This document shows, piece after piece, positions 11,808-22,303 of a DNA stretch of 64,000 nt. This stretch comes from Clitopilus passeckerianus (Eukaryota > Basidiomycota > Agaricomycetes > Agaricales > Entolomataceae). Position numbers and translations under genes: made by a program. Where the stretch lies: NCBI GenBank assembly GCA_944990035.1, contig CALYLX010000145.1:682001-746000 (forward strand). Reading direction: 5' to 3'. The notes under the pieces were generated by a model, which saw nothing but the letters and a program-made list of their open reading frames with translations, made no database searches and was not told the origin of the DNA. Each line of letters begins with the position of its first letter. Position 1 is the stretch's first letter.

Positions 11808-12634
11808 ATGAAGGTTGTATCGACTCTTTTCGGCCTGGTCGCCATCGCCCATACCGTCTCTGCCCACTGTATGTCCTTTGAACTTTCCTTCCTTTGTTCC
11901 TCTCTCTGACCTTCGTTTCTCTTAGACATCTTCAACACCCTTGTCTACGACGGCAAGACCTCTGCCGCTGCTGTTCGCAAGCCCAAGGACAACTCTCCTG
12001 TCCAGCCCGTCACCTCCCCCTACATGGCTTGCAACAAGAACCCCTTCCCCGCTTCTGAAACCGTTGAGGTCGCTGCAGGCAGCACCGTTGGTTTCAAGCT
12101 CGACAAGCCCATCTTCCACGTCGGTCCCGCTGCTATGTACCTCGGCAAGGCCCCCGATACAGCAGCCAGCTGGGACGGTAGTGGTCAGAACTGGTTTAAG
12201 GTATGCTCTCGTCCTCTTCATCTCGATCCACCTCGACTCTGACCTGTTCTCCTCCTCTAGATCGCTGAGTGGGGCTATGAGAACGGCGCCTTCACCGATG
12301 TTGGCAAGGACGAATTGACATGCACCATCCCCAAGGACACACCTCCCGGAGAGGTAACTTCTTCTCTCCTTAGTCCACCTTTGATCTCTTACTTACATCT
12401 GTTCTACAGTACCTCGTCCGCGCTGAGCAGCTGGGCTACCACAACCTACCGGTTGAGCCATACATGTCATGCGCTCAGATCAAGATCACCGGCAACGGTA
12501 ATGGCAACCCCTCACCCAAGGTCTCCATCCCAGGATACCTTCAGCCCGACGACCCTGATCTCAAGGTCAACGTCTACAACCACCTCACCTCCTTTGAGGT
12601 GCCAGGTCCCGCCGTCTGGGATGGCTCTTCATAA
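11808..12634 (+). CDS. AA9 lytic polysaccharide monooxygenase (former GH61)
   Basis: Four exons (11808-11868, 11926-12200, 12261-12353, 12410-12634) give 217 residues. The signal peptide ends ...HTVSA, so the mature protein starts with His (HYIFNTL), the first ligand of the copper 'histidine brace'. The second ligand is the His of FHVGPAAMY. The family Gly-x-x-Asn-Trp-Phe-Lys-Ile-Ala-Glu block (QNWFKIAEWG) is present. The second-sphere His is in LGYHN and the axial Tyr is in VEPYMSCAQ. AA9 enzymes oxidatively cleave cellulose or hemicellulose outside the cell, using copper and an electron donor. No carbohydrate-binding module or GPI signal follows, so this is a minimal single-domain form. The residue two before the axial Tyr, normally Gln, is Glu here, and the preceding loop is short. 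Confidence 0.93.
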
Positions 12635-13083
12635 GTTTGTCCCCCATGACATCCACACTCCTTCTTTCGCTGGGCGAGCATGTGGATCTGGATCCACTGT
12701 AGGATACATCTAGTAGTACTTATAGGATTTGGTATAATACACGTAATATATCAATACGAAGGTGATTTGACTTCTTCCCCATGCATGATCCTCTCTTGTC
12801 TCTTTGGCTGCCTCCTTAGGCTATCTGAACTCATTTTGACTTTGACCGAATCTTGAATGAAGATCTTGAAAAGCGAACCATAGTCATTATCGTCTACCTC
12901 AAAGCGTCTTACAGTACATTCTGTGTATATATACATGCGAAAAGTTGGCGGTATTTACTTTAACAGAAAGAAGGTCATCAACATTCGTCACAAGATGGTA
13001 TTCGTTGAATTAGGCATGAAAGGAAGGGAAACAGCTACAATTTCTATCGTGGATTGCGAAGATTGCGAAGAATGACTGAAGCC
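12635..13083. other. Convergent intergenic 3' region
   Basis: Spacer between the AA9 stop and the oxysterol-binding-protein stop. It is AT-rich just after 12700 (TATAATACACGTAATATATC), consistent with polyadenylation signals. No gene is supported. Confidence 0.5.
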
Positions 13084-15082
13084 TTATGAAGCGCTGGCAG
13101 CGAATACTTCGCCTTCGGTGCCCTCTATGCACAAGGCGGAATCCTCCTTGAGCTCCTCCTCGACAGCCTTCTTGCCTTCCACAGTGAGCTCAGCCCAGCC
13201 ACTCGACATATCCGGTTCAAAATAGCGGGGTACAAACCTGGTAGGATTCGTTAGATCTTGGCAGACCATGCGGTTGACAGAACGAAGAAACTCACTCAAC
13301 ACCCTTCTTCTTCCTATCAGCTGCAGTGTCTCGCTGCTTCTGCTCTATCGCCATCTTCTCCTTCGTGGCCTCTCCAAACTCCTTCTTGAGCAAGTTCTCC
13401 GTAACAGACTTCCACAACTTCCTGCTCTCATGGGGCAGCTGCTTCTCAACCGGCCTAACCCTCTTCGGTACAATCTGCAACATCGACAAATCAATTAAGG
13501 TTGCATATTCATCATCGTTCTTGCTGAGCTCGAATTTGGATGCACTCTTAGGAGTCTTGATTGAGGTGGGAAGGGAGAGATGAGATGGGGAAGGTGAAGA
13601 AGCTGCAGAATGGAAGGTTTCCGGGTAGGAACCTAAACCGACTCTGCGCCAACGAATGAGCCCTCGCCAGCAGCCATCGAAGACAGCCACGACGCGAGAG
13701 TGGGGGACGTGCTTGACTTTGGTCCATTGCTCGTGCTGGGTCTCGCCCTCATGAACAAGGTGGATGACACCGTCGACGAGGAAGTGGGGCCTTCCGAACC
13801 AAGACTGGGTATAACATCAGGATCGTGTTCTATAACGGATGGATGTGATGCCCACCTCTTCCTTGTACTCAATAATCGTCCTGAACTTCTGGCCAGGCTT
13901 CCCTCCCGTACATGTGATGATAGTCGAATCGCCAATCGTGACGTAAAAGCTTCCCTTCAATATTCCATTAACACTTGCCGTTGGGTGGGTAACATGATAT
14001 TGCTCTCCAAGCCCATGGCCTCCTGTAATGTTGACATGCAAGCCTTGATTGAACTGGCCTGGCAGGACACGCAAAGTCGTCCCAGAAACCTTGGCGGAGA
14101 TCTGATCGATGCCGTAGAGCTCTAACGAACGTGCGGGGCACGCGGCGAAGTAGGCAGAGACAGGAGGATGATGCGAAACTTGCTCAGTAACGTATACCAC
14201 CCTTAATCGGCCGTCCGATGACTCGCCATTCTCGTCGAGATTGAGATTCGACATGTGTCCGGCAATATCATCAGGACGCCCGGGCTGAGGAGAGGTAGGC
14301 GCGGTGGACGGACTCTTTCCAGCTTTCGAGCTGAGGCCGCTTCGGACACTCTTTGAGCTGCGGGAGCTCTTGACGCTACCAGTCTCCGATACTGTTGTCG
14401 GCTCGAACGTGCTTGATGATGGCGCGGTCGTGCACATGGCAGCCACTGGAGAGGAGGTCTCATCCTCGGGAGGGACAAGTGGAATAACGTCCCAGTGTGC
14501 ACGGAAGTGCTCGCCAAGAACGGAGTTGTACGGTTTGCAGACTTTGCCGTGCTAAGAGACTGTTTGTTAGCCAAGGGGCATTGCTTAAACTTGGGGCTTG
14601 GCCAAATTGACGTACGGCAAATTTGAGATCCTTGGTAAAGGCAAAGCGCAGTACCGCTAACATCCGCTCAAATGGATCCTCAGAGTCGTTGATGCTGAGG
14701 AGAGGGCCCAGGGCTAGTCAGCTGGCGCTGACGAAGCAACGGTGAACTGTCTTACGCAGAGAACATATCTGGTCTATCCAAGTAGTGCCAATATTCCAAG
14801 TTCGGAATGGGTTCGAGAAGGGAAGCAGGTAGCGACAGTCGCCTATGCATCGTGCAAGATGTTGAGCATACCAGATGTCAGGATAACAATAGAGATGTAC
14901 TGCACATACATGGCTGCAATGTCTTTCACTCCAAGGCATTTCTTCACCAGTTGGACTATCATCTTCAGCTTTCCTCCTTCACCGCTCTCTCCTGAGTCTG
15001 GGACTGAGATAGGTGCCTCGGGAGCCTCCTCGTCGACGACTGGGGGCTCATTGTGGACAGGAGTCGTTGCACCGCTGGTCAT
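13084..15082 (-). CDS. Oxysterol-binding protein (OSBP/ORP family lipid-transfer protein)
   Basis: Starts at the ATG at 15082 and ends ...FAASAS at 13084, in about six exons. The product begins with a short acidic leader, then LKMIVQLVKKCLGVKDIAAM and SLPASLLEPIPNLEYWHYLD. The lipid-binding ORD core follows with KPYNSVLGEHF, then a Ser-rich insert of about 70 residues, then the family signature EQVSHHPP, which contacts phosphoinositide headgroups. The C-terminal part carries GSYPETFHS, a basic/Lys-rich helix, and DRKKKG-EFVPRYFE, typical of the ORD end. There is no PH domain or ankyrin region, so it is a short soluble form acting in sterol/PI4P exchange at membrane contacts. The Ser-rich insert just before EQVSHHPP is unusual in position and may be a regulatory loop. 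Confidence 0.92.
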
Positions 15083-15878
15083 ATTGAATCTGTGGGGCAA
15101 CTGTTGCGAGTCTAGTCTCTAATGGGAGTTTGCGTCGCGTCTCTCGTTGTTGAGGATGAGAATGGGTGAATAATTAAGCCCGAGACGGTGAAAGAGAGGA
15201 TTTGGAAGGTGACGGTGCAAGCAGGACCTAAATAGATACAAGTACTGGCATCGGCTGCTGTTCTTGGCTGTTCCGCGATCGTATAGCCCCTCTTGGCTCA
15301 TCACTCAAAGAAGGGCTACAGAATGACACCGGCAGAAGGTTTAATCGTCTTATGGATCATAAACTTCTACTAGAACATGCAGTGTAGCTACGAAGACTCA
15401 GATGTACAGACGGATTTTATCTTGATCCAGCTGCGAGCAACATCTCAGCGCTCAGCGCTTAGGCTCAACTCATCTTCCGCCATCTGTGGAGAACTTCATC
15501 CGAATCATCTCCCCGCGTGGCGTCCTCGACACGGAAGAGAATGGGCTCCTGAAGCCACTGAACTGTGATTAATTGCTAACGGTATCAATGAAATCTAACA
15601 AGAGTAGATTGGCGCGATTAGCACCCATACCCATGTCAATTCCAATGGATAAACGTGGGAGACCCGAATACATGTGATAGATGATTGTGGTGACGACTGC
15701 GCAGCAGCTCAGCCAACGGACTGCCGAGGGAATCTCCACCAATGTTCGGAAGCTCGATGAAATTTATGGCAACTTGGAAGAAACAAACATGCCGGCATGA
15801 TGAAAAGGTTGGATTTCGTTCTGAGGATCATCCCCCTACGAGTTACAAAGGAAGTCGATCATTTCAATGCTCGAAACC
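15083..15878. other. Intergenic between OSBP start and GH16-like stop
   Basis: Upstream region of the OSBP gene and 3' flank of the GH16-like gene, both on the minus strand. Only short frames, none recognisable. Confidence 0.45.
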
Positions 15879-17001
15879 TCAGTTCCCAGATCTCGTTACG
15901 ACCACATTCCGAACCTTGTAGGTGGTGGTACCACTGGGACCTGGTGAGCCAGAGGAGCCTTCCATCTGAAGATTCACGATGCTGCAAGACAAGTCAGATG
16001 ATTCAGCTCGTCACTGCCAGGAGGGAGATGTTCACTCACAGCCACATAGCCTTCCCGACAAAACCTTGGCCATACTGCGTCGCCCTGAGAGCGTTGTCCA
16101 TATAGAAGTCGATCTTGACATCAGCGTTGTTGGACTCGGCAGTGAGCACAGCCTTGATTGAGTGGAAAGATAGGTCGGCGGGCCAGGCGACAAGATCGGA
16201 TCGGACGATTGAAGAAGTGTTGAAGGTGTTGTACCAGTTGTTATTGGTGCCTTTCCATTCACCAATATCGACTTCAGGGGGCCAACCATTGACAGCCTGC
16301 GCGTCGAAGTTAGAAAGAAAGGATGATTATCAGCCAAGAAATTGATGCTTACAGTCAACCTATAAGGCACTTAAGTGACTTAATTCGTGTAATAGAGGTG
16401 TTCGGCTTACCAGAAAGCAGGCCAAGTACCTTTGACAGTGGGTGCACTAAATTCACCGGAAATGGTGTAGCTGTTGGATTGGGTCACCGTGATCTGGGAT
16501 TTCGCATGGACAGCCCCACTGTTCAACCTTCGTTAGCTCTATTATCTCAGACATAACCGAGTAAATACCTGGCATAGTGGATAGCAGGGTGAGGATTAGA
16601 ACTGCTGGTGGGTGGGGAGGGATTTGACGTCGGGGTTGCAATAAGACTCAGAGTATTGGAGCCAACAACAATATTAGAATGGTCCGAGGAACTCCCTTTC
16701 ATACGAGCGCCTGGCAACGAGAACAGTATGAGGCCATGAATCCCATTAAAATTCGCTCCAGAATGACTTACTTCCGTTATGGTCAGAACCCCAAGGGTAG
16801 AGGTAGGCCCAGTAACTCTCGAAGGTAGAATAGGACGAGAACGAGTTCGAAGGTATCACGGTAGTCGCTGCATTTGCAGAGGGAGCAAAGCTCAGCGCGG
16901 ACAACGTGCTCAGAGCAACAAAGTTGAATAATGATCTGAGAGCGAGTTCGGGTTAACAAAAGTTAAATTGGAAAACTCGAAAACTCGGGCACTGACCTCA
17001 T
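15879..17001 (-). CDS. Secreted GH16-like glucanase (concanavalin A-like fold)
   Basis: The ATG at 17001 is separated from the rest by an intron after two codon positions (ATG AG). The joined protein of about 260 residues starts with a signal peptide ending ...APSANA. The catalytic region reads GTWPAFW-LT-AVNGWPPEVDIGEWKG. EVDIGE fits the GH16 E-x-D-x-x-E pattern (nucleophile Glu, Asp, acid/base Glu). Later NNNWYNTFN, SFHSIKAV and IDFYMDN match the strands seen in GH16/laminarinase folds. At least six introns are needed, including a 7-nt microexon at 16353-16359. GH16 enzymes hydrolyse beta-1,3(4)-glucans, so a role in wall remodelling or in feeding on glucan is likely; the exact substrate is not readable. 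Stop is TGA at 15879-15881. Confidence 0.8.
16353..16359 (-). other. 7-nt microexon in the GH16-like gene
   Basis: On the minus strand, exon ...CCT GCT TTC TG is followed by an intron at 16360-16410 (GTAAGCC...TATAG), then GTTGACT, then an intron at 16297-16352 (GTAAGC...GCGCAG), then GCT GTC AAT GGT TGG. Using all three pieces gives PAFW-LT-AVNGWPPE in one frame. Skipping the seven bases shifts the frame and destroys the EVDIGE active site. Confidence 0.75.
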
Positions 17002-17045
17002 GTTGCCCACCAAAACAACCAACCGAGTGCATAATGCGAGGTCGG

Positions 17046-17052
17046 TTTTATA
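17046..17052 (-). promoter_or_regulatory. TATA box of the GH16-like gene
   Basis: CTATAAA on the minus strand lies about 45-50 nt upstream of the ATG at 17001, implying a very short leader. The distance is acceptable for a fungal core promoter. Confidence 0.45.
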
Positions 17053-17678
17053 GCATTTCAACTGGTTGGCATCTCCCGGGAGCAGAAGTCTCTGCAACCC
17101 CCATGATACATGATGCGCAATTGAAAAGAGGGTTCTTCCGAGGTTCGAGATCACGAGAGGGCGTCATAAGGTAGTTGCTCCAAACTTCCAGGTGGTCAAC
17201 AAGACTTGAGGAAGCTATGAAGACGGTCCGAGCATTCAAATGAGCACACAATTATCTTGCCGCCGGTCCGCGAGATTTGCATTTCAGAGTTTAACCATGA
17301 GGAATATGGTCGTCGAAGTAGGGCTTTGGAACACGGAGAATTGGCAGTGGCCCCATGGCTGTAAATTGGAGGGCAGGCGCCTATTTTCATATCATGCCTG
17401 TGTCCAATCGATGCATTCGTTGATTGACAACTGGACAGATGAGACGAAGCATATCCTTTGGCAGTGGGAGAGCTGTTGGTGGATGCAGACCAAACTGTCT
17501 TCCGAGAGTCTTCGGAGATTTGGCTTTTGGCATGGCATCACGTGCGCGTCCCGTCGTTGCCGAAGTCGCGTCCGTCGCCGTTGAAGTCAGTGAAGAACGC
17601 TTGAGACATTCTCCTGAGCTTGTTTGGGCACTTGGTCTGCTTTCCTTAACATCCCTCTTCCAGGTATCGGGGTGACGG
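17053..17678. other. Divergent intergenic region
   Basis: Region between the GH16-like gene and the isoleucyl-tRNA synthetase. Overlapping frames on both strands look random; no gene is supported. The right end is the synthetase promoter. Confidence 0.45.
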
Positions 17679-20600
17679 ATGCGGCCTATCCTGCGTGGCA
17701 TCTCTGCCAAGGTTCGCAAACCCGAATGGCAGAACAGTTATTGCTCATTCTCGACCTCAGCAGCAAACTGGAATAAAGCTCCTGACAATAAAGCGTATTC
17801 AGCAACCTTGAATCTCCCAAAAACTGCTTTTCCTCTTCGTGCAACTCCGGAGAAGAGTGAGGTCCCCTTCCAGGCGCGAACATGCGATGAGCTCTACCGC
17901 TGGCAGGTACGTCCTCCGGATGCAAGGCATCGAGGCTGGGGCTGAGAATGATTCTGAAGTCAGAAAATGCCAAAGGTCCACTTTGGGTATTCCACGATGG
18001 ACCTCCATATGCCAATGGTGACTTGCACATGGGTAAGTTCTGCTTTCGTCAAGGCTGCGAGTACTCAAAACAATTCCACTCTGCATAGGCCATGCCCTGA
18101 ATAAAATATTGAAGGATATCATCAACCGGTTCCACCTTTCTCAAGGGAGAAAGATCAAGTGCGTCTCAGCCCTTCATCAACCCGATACAAGACACTCATA
18201 GTTTATTAGCTACATTCCAGGATGGGATTGCCACGGCCTTCCAATCGAAAATAAAGCCTTGCAAGAGCTGAAGGTACGCCATATCTCACATTGCTACTAA
18301 AACGTCTTCATAGTATCTGTCAGGCAGATTCTCGAAGCCTTCCTCCTGCGGAAATCCGCAAAGCGGCAGAAGCAGTTGCAAGACGTGAGGTTGCATCCCA
18401 GATGAAACAATTCCACCACTTTGGCATATTAGCAGATTGGGGCCAGGAAACAACATATCGCACGCTAGGTAATGAACCTTCGAGGGAACCGAATTAGGTA
18501 CTAATTCTTTGCAGACCATGGCTATGAGATGCGACAGCTGAGGATATTCCAGAAGATGGTAGAGAAAGGTGAGCATTCTGTAATAGGGCTAACCAGACTC
18601 TGTTGCTGATTTCTGATTTGTAGGGCTCATATACCGCCACTATCGACCGGTCCATTACTCGCCTTCTTCTCATTCAGCATTGGCCGAAGCAGAACTAGTG
18701 TACAAAGATGACCACACCTCTCTTTCTGTGTATGTCACATTTGACATAGCCAAAGATGCAGAATCACAACCAGCCGCTATCCATGAGCTGCTTCGTTCCT
18801 CAAAAGCTATTAAACTGCTTGTGTGGACAACAACGCCCTGGACTCTGACGGCGAATATGGTAAGACCCATGAATATTGAACTAGATGGCCCTGCTGACGA
18901 ATTACAGGGCATTGCAGCTCATAAGGACCTGGCTTATGTTGCAGTCAGACCCAGCTCCTCTCAGGAAACCATTCTGTTATTGGCAAAGGAGCGACTTGAA
19001 GCGCTTGTGGACACAATTGGTCCATTTGAAGTCATCACAGAAATTCAAGGTAGATTATTTTTTCGCTTCTAACAACTTGAATCTAAGAGTGTTCTGTGTA
19101 GGTTCTGACCTGATTGGCACTTCATATAAGCCCATCTTCTCCCCTCTCCTCAGTGATCCCGTGGAACCTTTGAAGATTATTCACGCGCCTCACGTTACTT
19201 CAGAATCAGGAAGCGGCCTAGTTCACTGTGCTCCCGCACACGGCGCAGAGGATTATAATGCCTTCCAGGCACTTGGCCTACTTTCCGGCACCGAGAAAAT
19301 GCTCTGTCATATTGACAGCGAGGGGAAGTTCAGCTCTGCCGTCACAAGTGTCATTGGAGATGCTACAGCAAAAGACCTCATCGGCAAGGAAGTCCTTGGT
19401 TCTGGCTCAAAGCCGGGAGGAGACGGAACAAGACAAGTCGTGGAGCTGTTGAAATCGATTGGGGCTCTCGTTCACAGCCATGTCCTGAAGCACCGGTACC
19501 CTTACGATTGGAAGACGGACAAGCCAATTATGGTCACGTATGTGATATTCGCTCGTACAATGGTTTCAGGGTAGCTGACTGGCCTGTAGTGCAACATCTC
19601 AGTGGTTTGCTGATCTTGCACCTATCAAAGGCGATGCTTTGAAAGCTCTGAACGATGTTGCATTTTATCCTCCTATCTGTGAGTTCGCAGTGCGCAGAAT
19701 TTTGTGTTTCCTCAAGATATTGATTATTTGTACAGCTCGAAACCGATTGGAATCATTTGTTCGCTCTCGTTCCGAATGGTGCATTTCCCGACAGCGGGTT
19801 TGGGGTGTCCCTATCCCTGCCCTTCACCGCATTGGAAGTGATGAAACCGTCCTTGATTCTGCCTCCTTGGAGCACATCCTATCCGTCCTCGAGACAAAGG
19901 GAGTGGCCCACTGGTGGGATGGTCCCGTCAAGGACTTTGTTCCACCGCATCTTCAAAGCCACCAACCACCTTCGGAAGTATACCGCAAAGGCACAGACAC
20001 AATGGACGTCTGGTTTGATTCTGGGTCCTCCTGGTCTATGTTACGTGAGGCTGGGCTCAGGACCCAACAACGAAACGGGAAAACGGAAGAACGGCCTTTC
20101 CTGGCAGACGTGTGTCTTGAAGGTTCAGATCAGCACCGAGGTTGGTTCCAGAGTCAACTTCTGACTGCTATCGGTTCGGCGTCTTCTCCTGAGCAACGTG
20201 TCAGCCCATACGGTGCCTTGATCACCCATGGAATGGTGCTCGACGAAAAGGGCAAGAAGATGAGCAAGTCGTTGGGTAATATTATCAGCCCGTTGACCAT
20301 TGTACTCGGGGGCAAGGTATGTTGATGTCTACTCCTCTATGCTCCTTTCGCTTAATATCACCATCCACAGAATCTAAGGAAGGATCCAGTTTATGGCGCT
20401 GATGTACTTCGACTCTGGGTGGCCACCGTTGAGTACTGGCGCGATATGTCTATTGGACCTACAGTTCTTGCACAAGTTGCAGAATCGCTCAGAAAGATCA
20501 GAAACTCCGCGCGATTTATGCTGGCCAATATTGGAGATGAGGCTGGCCGAATGAGCCTTGTATCTGTGGAGAAGGAAAAATTGGGATTGGTATGCCCTCT

Positions 20601-21731
20601 CGTTCTCCAACCCGGATTGCTGCTGACCACCGCAGGCGGAGCGCTACGTGATGCACGAGCTGTACAACCTGGAACAGACAGCACTGGACGGGTACACCAC
20701 CTATAACTTCCCGAAAGGTCCGCTCTTCCATTGCACCCGCAACATGGTGATAACTAACCAATCACTTTTCAAGTTGTCAATGCACTCACCAACTTTGCCA
20801 ACATTACTCTTTCTTCCCTCTATTTTGATATCACAAAGGACTGCTTATACGCAGATTCAGTCACCAGCCCAGAGCGTGCAGCTGTCATAGCTGTTTTAGG
20901 ACAGGTGATAATCATCTTTTTTTTTTTCATTTCTAAATTTTAATGACTTATCGACCACAGACATTGCGGACGACGTCTTCAGTGTTTGCTCCCATTCTTC
21001 CTCACCTGGCGGAAGAGATCCATGCTGTCTGGAGATCTGATGAGAATTCTTCATTCTTCACAACCCCTTGGCAACCTTTGGTAAGTTGCGGTGGACTCCA
21101 AAAAGGCCTAGTAACCAACTGCAATCATCAGAGCGCAGATTGGCATGACCCCCAAGTTGCACAAGACATGGCGGATCTACTGAATGTGAGAGGTACTGTG
21201 TTGTCCCTGCTCGAGGAAGCCCGAAGAGATAAGTGAGTCTTTCCTTGACTCATTATATCTAAAAAGCAGGAGTAGATGTGCTAAAATCACCTTCCAGACA
21301 CCTCAAGAGCTCCTTGGAAGGGGTTGTCGATATAATTATTCCAGACAGCGCAAGATCCTCGAGACTGGCGCAATTGCTGCAGCGAGAAGGTGATCACATT
21401 GGCAGCTGCTTTTCTCGACTTCCTACTCACCCAGACTATCAGAAAACTTCTTGAAAACATTATTTATCACCTCCGACGCTTTGATCGTGGAGGAAGGCTC
21501 GTTAGGTACTTCGTCCCCTGAGTGGGTGTACACAGATACGATATCAATACAAGGTGTGTACCACTCCTTTTTCTTGGCTAAGATATATCTAACAACTGGA
21601 CAGACTCCGAAGATGACCTGGCTATTCGAGTTCGTCCCGTTGAACTCTCCAAATGCCCCCGGTGCTGGACGTTCACTCGGAAAGAACACGACGACCTTTG
21701 TTCTCGATGTGACTTAGTATTGAAAACCTAG
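17679..21731 (+). CDS. ISM1: Isoleucyl-tRNA synthetase, mitochondrial type
   Basis: A class I synthetase of about 1,000 residues in roughly 17 exons; it charges tRNA-Ile. The N terminus ([14 protein letters not shown]...) is basic and acid-poor, as for a mitochondrial presequence. The catalytic start reads [18 protein letters not shown], the class I 'HIGH' signature as HMGH, with [10 protein letters not shown] after it. The editing (CP1) domain shows [11 protein letters not shown] and [14 protein letters not shown] sequence. The second signature KMSKSLGN lies near 20265. The anticodon-binding domain follows. A C-terminal zinc-finger-like CPRCW...CSRC is intact just before the stop, as in bacterial and organellar IleRS. 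Apparent short gaps in single frames are all explained by introns with GT...AG ends. A 54-nt intron after ...DELYRWQ (not a 20-nt one) restores [11 protein letters not shown]. Confidence 0.94.
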
Positions 21732-22303
21732 ATTGGAACCCAAGGCCATAGAAGAGCCATACACCTCTAAACGTACTCTACATAATCCAACTGCAGCAAT
21801 AACGTCTCTGTAGAATAATGCCAATATAATCCCAGAGATCAATCAGGAAACGGACTGGCGCTGAGCCAAATGAACTGCGAGTCTGCCACTTGGGCTTGGA
21901 ACGTATTGCGCCGTTACTGCCATAGCCTTATCCATAGTTTCGAAACCCTCAGTGACATCCTCCATGTACTGAGGCGATTTTAGGAGGTGCGGTGGTGTGG
22001 AGCTCGGAGGGATCCTTTGACTAGGGTTTGTCGACGAGGCAACTATGCGGATTATTTCCACGGGATTCTAAGGAGAAGAGGCCAGAAATAAAGGGAGGTA
22101 AACAAACATGAATTGGCTATTCATTCGAGTTGCATCCTGACCGTAGGCTTTACTAGTATGTCATTTGTCCACCACTTCATCTACTGTTTTTGCACTTTAA
22201 TGCTCGCTAAACTCTCGAGCACGTATATGCATCGCATTCGCCCATTATCGGAGAAAGGAACCCATTTCAGTATGTGTGTATGATATGATATAAGTATACG
22301 TTT
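21732..22303. other. Convergent intergenic region between two synthetase genes
   Basis: 3' flanks of the plus-strand IleRS and minus-strand ProRS. Only short frames. A 72-codon minus frame at about 21843-22061 shows no family match. Confidence 0.5.

Noticed and set aside
17905..17925. A 20-nt intron after DELYRWQ in the IleRS gene
   Set aside because: Too short. A 54-nt intron from the same donor gives the expected [11 protein letters not shown] sequence.
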